Part shown: in pieces, positions 1 to 10,690 of the stretch
Layout: each line of letters starts with the position of its first letter
Position numbering within the stretch: position 1 is the stretch's first letter
From: Plakobranchus ocellatus
Taxonomy: Eukaryota > Mollusca > Gastropoda > Plakobranchidae
Assembly: GCA_019648995.1 (NCBI GenBank)
Contig: BLXT01004368.1
Span: 1,769,516-1,806,056, forward strand
Reading direction: 5' to 3'
Length of the DNA stretch: 36,541 nt
Made by a program: the position numbers and the translations under genes
Notes under the pieces: generated by a model
What the model was told of the DNA's origin: nothing
The model's database searches: none
Seen by the model: the letters and a program-made list of their open reading frames with translations, nothing else

Positions 1-40
1 CTGAGATCACCTTGTTGTGGACTGGCTATATACAAAAAAC
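1..40 (+). mobile_element. 3' tail of a LINE (or SINE sharing the tail)
   Basis: The first bases read ctgagatcacc, a short spacer, then tggactggctata and an A-rich run. The same arrangement, ctgagatcacc, a spacer and tggactgggtata, ends the LINE at 28285-28599 just after its stop codon and 3' UTR. The window therefore opens in the last bases of a related retroelement whose body lies to the left. The match is short, about 30 bases with a spacer difference, so the family call rests on that internal comparison alone. Confidence 0.4.
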
Positions 41-680
41 AAAAAACATTTGCCTTTCAAGAAGAAAAGCTCTCGAGACCAAAGTTGTGATTTCTCCCTT
101 TTCAACGTTTTCGTAGCATCCGGCAAAGCTTATACATCCTTTTAGTGTTTCTTCATCTGAAGTGTAATAATAAATCGATTTATATGGGAGTATCTCTGTG
201 TCAGAAATTGAGAATCGAGCAAATCGATAAAATCACTTTCATCATTCTTAAGCCTATTTATACGCATTATATAAAGAAACAATAATTATTGCCTGTACAT
301 AAGGACTATTTTTATTTTAAATGCATAGGTTGGAGATTAGGAAAATACTAACAAGACCTTTTTTCACATTAATTCTCTGAAGAAACAACTTGAAACCAAC
401 AGCAATGAAAAGATTAAAATTTGTGTCATAGAGTGATGTTTTGTGTTAGCGTTTCGCCTGCCACTAATCCAGTTTGATTGCAAGTTCTGGTGTTTCTTGT
501 TTCGCATTTTGCCTTATTTCCTACGTTAGGCCAGCCTTAGATAGAGCAGTGATTGAGTTTTGTAGAGAAATTCATTTTAATAACTGCTACACTTTAACCT
601 CTCAAGCTAAATAAAAGTGAATGATATGCACCTGAGCCGGATCCAGGGAGGGGGGAGGAGGTTCTAGGAATTCCGGTACC
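41..680. other. gene-free AT-rich stretch
   Basis: No reading frame with coding character and no recognisable RNA gene was seen. The stretch contains one half of a dispersed 37-bp direct repeat (394-430; the other half is at 1993-2029) and a short G-rich run near 645-665. Confidence 0.5.
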
Positions 681-979
681 CCTCCCCTGCAAATGTTAGG
701 CCTATGTAATTGTAGATGTTAATTATGTACTATTTAAGTGCCAGGAGAGGCCATATTTTCCCTCTCAAACTGCAAAAATTTCTCCGCATTCCCTCACCTG
801 CAAACTTATGTACCTGTAGATATTGATTATGTACTGTTTTTAGTTCCAGGAGAGGCCATATTTTCACTCTCAAACTGCAAAAATTTCTCCAGACTGAGAG
901 GTATAGAGGTGTTGGTGAGACTGAAAGGCATAGAGATATCGGTGAGACAGAGAAGCATAGAGATTCTGGGTTTTATTCT
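681..979 (+). repeat. two-copy 110-bp tandem repeat followed by three 27-bp repeats
   Basis: Copy 1 (681-790) and copy 2 (791-889) share the order ccct-acctgcaaa, tgtagat, gattatgtact and a nearly identical 40-base end around ccaggagaggccatatttt. Immediately after come three degenerate 27-base units (about 893-979) built on agactgaaaggcatagagat. Because 27 is divisible by three, the open frame at 738-1031 reads RLRGIEVLV, RLKGIEISV, RQRSIEILG. I see no sign that this frame is a real gene: no recognisable domain and no clear splice context. Confidence 0.7.
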
Positions 980-1027
980 GTCCAAGGAGCTCAAAGAATT
1001 TTTGTTTAATTCAGTTAAATTTGGTTC

Positions 1028-1282
1028 ATGAGATCGAATTCAACAAAGCCAAAAAAGAAGAAAACTTTGAAGAACATTGAGAACTTAAGATTTCTATTTT
1101 TAAAGGAATCTGCTTGTGTTACTGCTGCTGAAGCCAACAAGGCAAAAACAAACAAGCAACATCAGTGGGCTCGGACGATCTTTAATATTACACAAATTTT
1201 AACAAATCCCACAAAACAGGAACTTTTGGCATTGATATTATGCGTAAGATCTGAATTAATGAAACATATAGACGAGGAATAA
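1028..1282 (+). other. unassigned 84-codon open frame, doubtful
   Basis: An ATG-to-stop frame of 84 codons with a lysine-rich start (KPKKKKTLKN) and a charged helical tail ending MKHIDEE. It follows directly on the 27-bp repeats and overlaps the preceding frame by a few bases. Composition is a little more protein-like than its surroundings, but there is no recognised domain, partner gene or homologue that I can name. It could be a degenerate piece of a mobile-element ORF or chance. Listed because it is the most coding-like frame in the first 3 kb. Confidence 0.15.
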
Positions 1283-2083
1283 TAACAGGCTCATAGTCGT
1301 TTTTTTTTCTTTAATCAATTTTTTCTTTATTTCTGAATTTCTGATGCATAATGACAATTGTAGGTGTATATTTTATAATTCAGTCAACGTCCTTCCTTCC
1401 ATCTCAACGATGCATTCATGATTTTCAAAAACATTTAAGATTAAATCTCATTTTAATGTATCTAAGAAAAAGCATAAAAATTTTTTTAAAAAATGAACTG
1501 AGGAAAGAAAGAAATGTACATAAAAATGATAACAATCATTCCTGTATTTTTTTTCCACAAAAAATAATTCAATAAACAAACAAAACTGCAAATTTCATTA
1601 GCCAAGACCAAAACAGACATAATATCTTTTGATATAGAGTTAAAGCGACTAGTTAAGGAAGACTTCATTTTCTTGAAAAGCTTTAGATGAGCTGGAGAAA
1701 GACTTACATAAACCGTACAACACCCAATATAAATGCATATACATGTAACTTCAGGACAATACCTGATAAATGTGAAAGAGTAACGAAAACTTTCCAAAAA
1801 AAAAAAAAAGCATGAAGCATTGGAGTTTGCACAGTTTTAATCTTGGAAAATTTGCAAAATGCAATCAGGAGTAAAATTTGATCATTTGCTCCAAAAAAAA
1901 TTTTTTTGTTAATCATGGATATAAAATTAACAAACATCAAAGAGAGCACATGCAAGCTAACTCAGCATTACTATGAAGTATTGATACATAATAACCAACA
2001 GCAATGAAAAGATTAAAATTTGTGTCATAAACATCCATAAAATTTTGCTCAGCACTCTGCTCAACAAAGATAAAATAAAAAGT
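1283..2083. other. gene-free AT-rich stretch
   Basis: Long A and T runs; nothing coding is supported. It includes the second copy of the dispersed 37-bp direct repeat (1993-2029). Confidence 0.5.
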
Positions 2084-2388
2084 AAGAAACTACAACACCA
2101 TTATATTCTGTAGCAGGCCTTAGTGTCTGTTACAAAAAAAAAAAAATACAGTACCATTGTCCTCTGTAGTAGATCTTTGTGTCTTTTATAAGAAACTACA
2201 ATGGCATTATACTCTGTAATAGATCTTTGTTCTATCACAAGAAATATAATGCCATTATACTCTGTGTTAAAAGATATTTGTGTCTCACAAAAAACTACAG
2301 TGCCATTGTTATCTGAATTAGATCTTTATGTCTTTTTCAAGAAACTGCAATGCCACTTGTACACTGTAGAAAATCTTTGCTAAGGCAA
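2084..2388 (+). repeat. six-copy tandem repeat, unit about 50 bp
   Basis: Six diverged units run head to tail, each starting near aagaaactacaatgccatt, passing through tactctgtaatagatctttg and ending in tgtctttta-type sequence. Unit length drifts between about 49 and 53 bp and the second unit has an expanded A run. The open frame 2201-2383 is a by-product of the array and is not called as a gene. Confidence 0.75.
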
Positions 2389-4387
2389 ATTGAGAGATTA
2401 TGGACTTATTTCCTCGAGTATTGCATAAACTTCTTCAATGGAACTTTTCCACATTACTTATAACCACAATTTAGAGATAGGGTTGCTTCTTCCCATAGTT
2501 TTTTTTGTTGGTGGTGGTGTTTTTTTTATGTTTCTTTGCTTTCTCAAAATTCTACAGGGTTTTCTATTCCTTCTGTGGATTACTGATAAGTCCATGGCCT
2601 GGGGGGATTCAAAACATCCACTTATCTATTTCATTGTGCTTTACAGTAAAGAAACAGAGGCTCAAATGTTTACAGAGGTGTAACATCTTGTTAAATGGAG
2701 ATCCATTTGTACAGTGGTGACTCAGATGAATTCTACTTTATTACTGATCTCCTATTGCCTTATCTTTCCCTTTCCCTGCATCGGGAAATAACAATTAACA
2801 TTCTTCAACTTCTCTCAGGCTTTGTCAAAATCCCCTTCCCAAATTACTTACACATCTTCCTTCTTCTACGCGTTCTTTCTCTCTCTGTAATTCACATTAC
2901 CCACTCGCTCATCTCCTTCTTCCATTCATCTTTCTTTCTCTTCAACTCACTTCCTCCCCTAACCCAACACCCTCTTTAGATACAATGCTAAGGGAAAAAG
3001 ATTCCAGCTCCCCTTGACCAACAGACGGAGAATTCTCATTTCCTTAAAAAGCTTACAATGCAATCCAGATATATACACAGAGGAATCCTTTCAAACCAAA
3101 ATTTATAAGACCACAGTTTTACTTTTTTTTAAGCTGAATTTTGGTTTGAAGGGGTGTAAAATAAGCACTATATAACATTCTGGCCATATTCTTTTTGGTT
3201 TAACCAATTACTTTGGTATAGCCATTATTGGTTTAAAGAGATTCTACTGCATTAAAATGAAATGAAATATTGATATACTGATATAGCAACAAATCACATG
3301 TTGGACTTACTCCTTCTGAGCATAAAGTATTACAAGCTTACAATGTTCACCTCTATAGGGCGGAAAATCTTATGACTCTATTGGGAATTTGACAGAAGAT
3401 GAGTGAGCTTGAACATTGTACTTTTCATCATCTCCTTGAGTCAATTTAACATTTTTCCCTAACATCCTAGTAAAAGTATCCAATGCAATTTGTTTTACTG
3501 ATTTGTTGTAGTCGTCTCACTTATAACAGAATGTCAATATATCGAAATAAATATACACAAAGAGAGAAGGAACTGTGCTCTTTTATTAACTTTTTCCCCT
3601 CGTCTCTCAATCATTTTTCTGTAATATGTTTATATTCAGTGTGATTCACTTCTAAAATACAAATAAATCTACACAAATAAATCTCTTTACATAGAATTAA
3701 CTTGAATAGTGGTAAGGAAATGCTACACGAAGATTCCAGAAAAAACTTCCTCTAAAAGTACAAGAGCACCACTTCAATATAAACAAAATGCTACGGTAGG
3801 TTTGTGAACTGGAGAATGATTTTTATTAACATAATATGGCAGTTACCCTCTAAACATGTGTGCTTGAGAAGACATAACTGTGCATTCAAACATATCATGC
3901 ACTTAGGAGAATGCAAGGTAACAGAAGACAATTACTGTCTTTAGGTTAGTATTAAGCAAAGATTTTTCCCCTTGGGGAAATATGTGTATGTCTTATTTCT
4001 TTCTCACCCAAGATGGTGTCACTAAAACTAAAAGTAAATGCAAGCAAGAGGACAATAACCTTGTCTTAAGAGTTAATGACCTAGGAGTCTTGGCCTCAGG
4101 GGGCGGCAGTACAAAAATAAAGCCTGTTTATATAATCATTAACTATTCCATTCAGTTTGAACCAATGGCCATGAACAAACAACCAAGTCACAGCAACACA
4201 CATCTATGCATTGAAAGAGAAGAAAAGGGGCAGGGAAAGCATGGCCAGAATTCAAGATGTCAGGCATAGTTAGCAGGTTATGGGCTGCTCTCTCATTGTC
4301 CCAGGTGGCAGCTCTAGGTTTCCCTGACAGTATGTCTCCTCCCCCCCATATCCACCCCTCCCTGTCTCCACTTTCCCATGCCTGTAC
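2389..4387. other. gene-free stretch with one hairpin
   Basis: No supported gene. A pyrimidine-rich run lies at about 2760-2970. An inverted repeat has arms at 3087-3103 and 3137-3153 (17 bp with one mismatch, 33-base loop) containing aaaccaaaatt and aattttggttt. Open frames here are short and carry no recognisable domain. Confidence 0.45.
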
Positions 4388-4443
4388 CTTGACTTTGTTT
4401 ACTCGCAGACAGTAAATGATAGGGTTGAATGAGTGCAGGCCAA
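4388..4443 (-). pseudogene. GPCR-like TM7 coding fragment (NPxxY)
   Basis: On the minus strand the codons read GLHSFNPIIYCLRVNKVK, which contains the NPxxY signature and short cytoplasmic follow-on expected at the end of transmembrane helix 7 in class A G-protein-coupled receptors. A possible acceptor (tgcag) lies just before it at 4444-4445 and a possible donor (AAG then GTACAG) just after it at 4388/4387, so it could be a small exon of about 56 bases. Upstream in the same frame the residues are not membrane-like, and shifting frame by one gives a more TM7-like lead-in (MEDMQLA), so a frameshifted relic is equally likely. No other receptor exons were found nearby. Read-through past 4388 stays open for about 70 codons without recognisable content. 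Confidence 0.3.
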
Positions 4444-5575
4444 CTGCATGTCTTCCATCCTGCTGGTTAAGTGGATTTTGACATCTTGCCGAAACATTTA
4501 TTTTCGGATTTGGTGGGCTGCTGACGATGGCTGTTTGATTGCATACTTCATGGTTTTATGCTGGCAATAAGAATAGTGCTCCAACTCTGTAAAGGTGTTG
4601 GATTTTTTAAACTTAAAGTAAGATGTTTGCATGAACTAAAGGTGTGCATTATCTAGCCACAGTGCTGTGTCTACATAGCCTAAGTGAGGCTACCAAAGCA
4701 AACCATTTGCAGATTGCATTTTGGACATATAGGTATGGAGTTATGAGCAATATAGGAGATGTCTCACATATGTACAAACTTACTGAATAAGCTAAGTAAA
4801 ATGTTCCAAACTGATTGATTGATCAATACATTGCATTATATAAATGATTTATGCTCTGGCCCATCAGTGTTTAATTTGATGAGTAGAAAACCCAGATGCA
4901 GAAGCATAATCATTATATTTGGAACAATTATTATCTTAATGTAACAAAGCTGGAATAGGGATAATCTTAACTGATGGAAAAATTGAGGATGCAAGCCCAA
5001 TCTCTCCAATATTTTCAAAACAAGAGATTCCTAACCTGAAACTGCTTAAACTGACACCAAGGGTAGAGATAGAGAATGCAAGGTTTAACGGTGCAGATTG
5101 GTAGCTCAACAGTAATATTGTATATATATTATATATGATAACAATAGTAGTAATAATACTGGTGATGAAAACAAAAACTAATTAAAAAAAAAAAAATTAG
5201 AACAATAATAATGGTAACAATAATTAATGATAAACAGTAAAGGCTTTTTGAACCCAGAGACAGAAAAACTGCAGAACAATAAAGAATCCCATTCAACCAT
5301 AAAAATAGAAAGGCTTGTCTTACTCTCAGCTCATGCCTTGTTATATCTAGCCTTCAAAATTTGCCACATATATACAAGTAGTTGAGAACCTATTCAAGAA
5401 TGAAGTATATAAAGGAAATGACTTATCAATCCTGCTTTTAAATACCCAAATTACATTAGATTTTCTTTGCATTTTTTTCTGGGCGTCGGTAATCAAATTT
5501 TAATTTAATTTTCTTTTAATTTCATATTCATGTTGTAAAGGTTGTCTTAGCTCTCAATTATTTTCCACCCAGAAA
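4444..5575. other. gene-free AT-rich stretch
   Basis: AT-rich sequence with short TA and AAT runs (about 5115-5240). No coding or RNA feature is supported. Confidence 0.45.
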
Positions 5576-5706
5576 GTCAAGCTATGCTATTTTAAAAAGT
5601 CTGGTGTTTTTCTATTGATCTACATTTAGATCCTATCTGGCTGCTGATCCAGATTATCTGAAAGTTTGTTTGAAATATGAAGTTAAGTAAAACGCATACT
5701 GATGTA
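5576..5706 (+). repeat. dispersed direct repeat, copy 1
   Basis: A block beginning gtcaagctatgctattt and ending gaagttaagtaaaacgcata recurs at 7335-7490 in the same orientation with scattered substitutions and a small insertion. It is probably a fragment of an unnamed interspersed repeat. Confidence 0.6.
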
Positions 5707-5845
5707 GAGCAACCATAATTTTGGTTGACTAAGCTTTTCAAGGTTGAGAAAAAAAAATCATTGTTTTAGTAACCCCTTGCAAAGTTCAAACTTTAATAAG
5801 TTAAAAGGTATTTTTTATCATTGATTATTAGATTAAAAATGACTA

Positions 5846-6397
5846 ATTGAGAAGAGTAATAAGAATTAAGATGATTGGACTGTTGTAAAGCTAAAGCAAA
5901 CTATAGTGTACACTGATAAACATTTTGAAGAAATGCTATCCATTCTAAAGTGGTAAAAATAAGCTTTCAGAGAAAAATGCCTTCAAAACTTGCAAGTGTT
6001 TTGCATCAATTCAAATCCACGAGCACTTGCTGAACACAAATTGAGAGGAATAATAAGATGATTGGACTGTTTTAAAGCTAAAGCAAGCTATGGTGTACAT
6101 TGATAAACATTTTGAAGAAATGCTATCCACTTTAAAGTCGTAAAAATAAGCTTTCAGAGAAAAATGCCTTAGAAACTTGCAAGTGTTTTGCATCAATTCA
6201 AATCCACGAGCACTTGCTGAACACAAATTGAGAGGAATAGTAAGATGATTGGACTGTTTTAAAGCTAAAGCAAGCTATGGTGTACACTGATAAACATTTT
6301 GAAGAAATGCTATCCATTCTAAAGTGGTAAAAATAAGCTTTCAGAGAAAAATGCCTTAGAAACTTGCAAGTGTTTTGCATCAATTTAAATCAGCGAG
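5846..6397 (+). repeat. three-copy tandem repeat, unit about 190 bp
   Basis: Copy 1 is 5846-6039, copy 2 is 6040-6226 and copy 3 is 6227-6397 (truncated). Each starts attgagaggaata, contains tgattggactgttttaaagc, gaagaaatgctatcca and aaaataagctttcagagaaa, and ends near catcaattcaaatccacgag. Copies 2 and 3 are more alike than either is to copy 1, which has small extra insertions. The minus-strand open frames across copies 1-2 and 2-3 (6011-6226, 6198-6383) are almost the same peptide, which merely reflects the duplication. Confidence 0.85.
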
Positions 6398-7334
6398 TTT
6401 CCATTTGGCTGGCAGTTGTTTGTCAGCTGTTCACTGGGTAGTGTATTATCTGCTTTGGTTGGCAAAAAAATGCCCATGTTCCAGAGAAGAACAGCAACTG
6501 ATCCTTTACCAGGCAGCATCATTATTCACACTTGATGAATCATCAGAAATATTCACATATGGATTTTCAGCAGAGCGGTTTAGTTTGAAGTGGACCAGGC
6601 TGTGAAAGAGAGATACAGAATGAATTCATCTTTAAAGCTCTGGGCTATATATATGTTGGATTCAATAATGATAAAACGGCTGGGCATAGAAAAACGTGGC
6701 GGTCATATGGAAAGCTATACTCGTATAAATGATTGTTCTGTGTGGAGAGACATGGTTGCCCCTGCTTACCAGAGAGACACTTGATCATGATAATGGCCAA
6801 TTGCAAAGGATAAAAATATGAATCCAATGATAATTCAAGCCAATGCTGTTTTTTGTCAATCATTCCATTATGAAAAAGACAGCATATTGCTTGGTAAATT
6901 TCTTTCAGGCAAGCTGATTTGATATGCTTTAAATACACATTACATTCTAATTACCAGAACAAAAAGATATAAGATGGGAACTTTAAAGATCAGAACATTT
7001 TTATGCAATTGATAACTGATATATGAATGACTTGAATGAGTTAAAAACAATGTAAGTTTTAATAATATTTCAGTGCATCTGCTCAACTATCATAGAATCA
7101 TGGCAATATTTTAAAAAATGGTAATGTACAATGTATGTATTTGACACGCCAAAAATCATGTTTGTATAGATATTTAGCATACAAATCCTACCATTATGAT
7201 ATAGCAATCAGCATTCATCTTTTCAAGACTTGTTAATTCTGTCCCAAGGTGTTAGACTCAATCTATGCTTGGCTTTGTGTTAATGGCTGCACCCTGTCCT
7301 TCACCACTTTGGCCAAACCACAACAGTAATTAAA
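6398..7334. other. gene-free stretch
   Basis: Short overlapping frames at 6375-6784 have no recognisable domains or splice structure. Nothing else is supported. Confidence 0.4.
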
Positions 7335-7490
7335 AAGTCAAGCTATGCTATTTAAAAAAATTGTTTTTAAATGTTTGTTTTCATCTACATCTATATCTTA
7401 TCTACCTGCAGATCCACAGGCCTTACAAAAATTGTCTGAAAATTTGTTTGAAATATGAAGTTATTTTGTTAAGTAAAATGCATACTCATT
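7335..7490 (+). repeat. dispersed direct repeat, copy 2
   Basis: Second copy of the block at 5576-5706: aagtcaagctatgctattta at the start and gaaatatgaagtta, then aagtaaaatgcatact, at the end. The middle is more diverged and carries an insertion. Confidence 0.6.
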
Positions 7491-8025
7491 GACCCGGGGA
7501 CAAATGACTAAGTTTTGAGAAATAAATGACCCACTATTTTTTTCCAGGGATGATCGCGGTCAGAGGACTATAGGCATATGATGGGGGCAGGGAATTATTG
7601 TGGAGATGCAGAGTGCTGGTTACAAGACCAGCGAGAGAGTTGTGTGATGGGTCAACTGTAAAATCCCAAAGAGTTCACTCAAATCTATGATGCTCAAAGT
7701 CAAATTTTTTCAACATTTCCTAAATCTCTCAAAATCTCATACCAGCTAGGATCTAACACTTAAGTTGCATTTCACCATTTACAACATGAGGATCAACTTA
7801 TCCATTTGAAAACCTGACATATAAAAGAAAATGTGACTGTTCAAAGAAAATCTTTTTGGTTATTGTTGTAGTTGAGCAGACATTTGCCTCATCAGTTTCT
7901 TCTTTACCACAAAAGTACATGTGCCTGAGAAAAGATCAACTTATGTGACTGTCTACATAAACCAGTTTTCAAATAAGCAAGTCTGAGCCAACTTTCTTTG
8001 TTTTGAATTTTTTTAATTGAATAAT
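7491..8025. other. gene-free stretch
   Basis: No supported gene; mixed-composition non-coding sequence. Confidence 0.4.
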
Positions 8026-8210
8026 AGAAAGAGAAAGAGAGTGAGAGAGAGAGAGACAGAGAGAGAGAGAGAACAGGAGGGAAAGAAAGATTGGTAACTG
8101 GACAGAAAGAGTAAGTATGACTAGCAAGAGAGAGAGGGGAGATCTAAAAGTAACTGGAAGACAAGGGTAATTATAACTAATGAGAGAGAGAGACAATTTA
8201 AAAGTAAGAT

Positions 8211-8265
<55 letters not shown>
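8026..8265 (+). repeat. (AG)n microsatellite tract
   Basis: Interrupted AG dinucleotide runs extend over about 240 bases. The purest block is at about 8215-8265. The minus-strand leucine/serine-rich open frame (7969-8196) is the repeat read as codons. Confidence 0.9.
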
Positions 8266-8267
<2 letters not shown>

Positions 8268-9165
8268 TAAAATTAACTAGATAGGAAGGGCAATTTTGAC
8301 TGGGGGGGAGGGGAAGACTGCTTACCCAGTTTCAAATTATTATTGTTTGTATATTTGATTTCGCACAAAGGTGGGCACAACAAACTCTTTGAAATCAACG
8401 TGATGAAAGAGTCAAATTTGACACAAACTGACCAAAAGACAGGTAAAATTTGAATGTTAACCTGGACTCTCATAGGAAATACTAGCATTATCAATAAAGT
8501 CAAATATTGGGCTTGCACTTGCTAGCAGAATTGACAACCCAATCACTGTGCATCATTACAGAAAACCAATGCTAGAATATGAAGGTGCTCTGGATGCACA
8601 AAATCTGGACAGGGTCAACAGAAACGATTAGGTGTGCAATTAAAGTAGGAGTGTGGGAGATTGTGAGGCACCCTGGGTAAAGTATACATATATTGAATTT
8701 TTACATTTGGACTTTTAAGTACCATAAGGGAGCAGATTTTATGCCCTTTAAGATGGTGAAAAATTATGACAATTGCCTAAGAACCTATGAACATTCAAAG
8801 ACCTGCAGGTAACCACTCTCTGACGCACTAAAGTTTTGAGAAAAACAAAAAAATTATCAAACTTCAGCAAAATTTTTAATAACCAGTTACCTTTTAAAAC
8901 CGCTCTTGGAAAATAAAGAATGTTACGAACCATGATATTGGCTTAAATGGTTGAGAAATGGTGTTAAGATTCATTTTCAAGCAAAAAAAAATTAGTCTGA
9001 TTTCTACATTTAAGGAGCTGTAGCTCAAAATAACTCAGTGTGACATTTGTATACTTTGCTCTGGGTGGCTCATAGACTGAGAAAGTGGAGAAGAATGTGG
9101 AGACAGTCTTGACAAGTTGTTTTTTTGGTTGTTTTTTTTTTGCTGTTTGTGTTATGATACAGATC
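8266..9165. other. gene-free stretch
   Basis: No conserved coding frame, RNA gene or recognised repeat was identified. Confidence 0.4.
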
Positions 9166-9419
9166 ATATCTTCATGCTCATTTGATAAATGCCTAACTCA
9201 TTTTTTGGCGAATTTTAGTTGATATGACCATTAAATACAAGTTATCGAGTTCTTTATACATACTCTGACCCCTAAGTGTTCAGCTTATCAATTACCGAAA
9301 AATTTGTAAATATCGAATATGCCCAACTCAAAGCAATGAGTAAAATATTTTACACACTTGGACATTGCTCAAATCAGGGAAAAACGAGTTAGGCATTTAT
9401 CGAATGAGCATGATGATAT
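9166..9419. mobile_element. 254-bp MITE-like element with about 35-bp terminal inverted repeats
   Basis: The left end (9166-9203) contains tcatgctcatttgataaatg then cctaactcatttt. The right end (9382-9419), reverse-complemented, reads the same with about three mismatches. The match runs to the outer edge at atatc/gatat, so a TA pair lies at each boundary, compatible with a TA target duplication as in Tc1/mariner-type elements. There is no open frame inside. The family is not identified beyond this geometry. Confidence 0.7.
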
Positions 9420-10084
9420 AGCCATTACTGTATCAAATCACTTTGCTGTTGGCTCGCGCATAGTGAACATCAGTTGAACAAAACTTAAAAAAACACTATT
9501 ACCCTTTTAGACCATTCCCAATCTTACAGCAACAGGCCAAAATAACCAAAGCTGTTTGAAGAGAACTTAGGTGCAAAATTCTGAATAGCTGTTAGTACCA
9601 CCTAAAGTTATGACAAACATACTGGCTAGAAATCTCTGGGCCAGAACATCAGCTATAAAGTTTCCAAAAGGTTAATATCTCGAACCACCCATCTATTACT
9701 CTAGACCCATAGTAGATCAAACATCATTGCTTTACCCATTTACCAAAGCAATTACGTATTGATCCCAGGGGAAAAAAGTTGAATTTTTAACAAAGTAAAG
9801 GAAAAGATAAAATCTGCTGAGAGAACATAGCGCCCCTGGATCTCCATGTATACATTATACCATCTGTCCCAAAGCCACAAGGGGCACAGGGAAAAAAGGA
9901 AGCAACACAAAAATGATAACAATAATTAATTCTAATTAAAAAGCACACTTGTCAATGATAACATTCATGCCATGACAGTCAAGGTGAACTAAAACGTCAC
10001 AACTGATTGAATTTATATCTTTTTTAATTACACCATAACCACATAAACAATGTTTATTTAAAAAAAAAAAAAAAGGATCCTGAT
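9420..10084. other. gene-free stretch
   Basis: AT-rich non-coding sequence ending in a poly-A run near 10060-10073. No gene is supported. Confidence 0.4.
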
Positions 10085-10215
10085 AAAACCATAAAACTTT
10101 TGTCATTCAAACTTGGGTTTTCAGGCCCTACGTCTGGCCAGGGAGTCATTGACAGGGCTCAAACCTACAACAGAAGGGTACGTGCAGATCTCAGGGCTGG
10201 TTCGCTTGTGTTTTG
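10085..10215 (-). mobile_element. tRNA-like SINE fragment
   Basis: On the minus strand the sequence contains ttctgttgtaggtttgagcc, a fair match to an RNA polymerase III box B (GGTTCGAnnCC), followed by ccctggccagacgtagggcc and tgaaa. The plus-strand block at about 34795-34840 has the same order: tctgtcgctggatcaagccc, gccgggcctgacgagggcct, gaaagcc. Two independent copies with box-B-like cores point to a tRNA-derived SINE. The box A half is not clear here. The plus-strand open frame at 10100-10342 is this repeat read through. Confidence 0.4.
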
Positions 10216-10690
10216 TGAGGAGAAAAAAATGAGATGCTTTACTGGGAAAAAGAACAGTCATGGAAAGACACAAAAAGAAGAAATCAAAATTCTATCAAAA
10301 TTTCAGGAAAGGAGCTCCAGGTTGATAAGAATTGAAATTTGACACAATGCAACCTATAGAACATTTATTACATCCAATTATAAATATACTACGACTGCAA
10401 GCTACATTGATAGATGGTGAATTAGATGCAGAAACTAAGCATCTTTGAAACACCATGAAGACTCCTTGTGACTTAGTTTTGATAGAAGCATGATTTACCT
10501 AAATTCTTTCATACTGGTACTGAATAACTGCCAATATTATTTGCCACACTGCATTGGACTATAATATACCAAACTAGCTTTTGTTAAGAAAAAAAATCTC
10601 ATTTTATGGAGAAAATAGGCAGGTTCTTTTTTTTCATTTATTTCTTTTCTTTTTTTTATAAGTGAATTTTGTGATACACTGCTTGATTTC
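10216..10690 (-). other. 3' flank and probable 3' UTR of the SLC46 gene
   Basis: Immediately downstream of the transporter stop codon on the minus strand there is an AATAAA hexamer at 10637-10642, about 50 bases after the stop, and another at about 10362. Either could direct polyadenylation. No other feature is supported. Confidence 0.4.

Noticed and set aside
4836..5018. Hydrophobic 60-codon minus-strand frame as a further GPCR helix exon
   Set aside because: No conserved receptor motif and no compatible splice sites leading to the NPxxY fragment.
6011..6383. Two near-identical 60-70 codon peptides on the minus strand
   Set aside because: They reflect the three-copy tandem repeat, not a gene family.
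7969..8196. Leucine/serine-rich minus-strand frame resembling a membrane protein
   Set aside because: It is the AG microsatellite read on the other strand.
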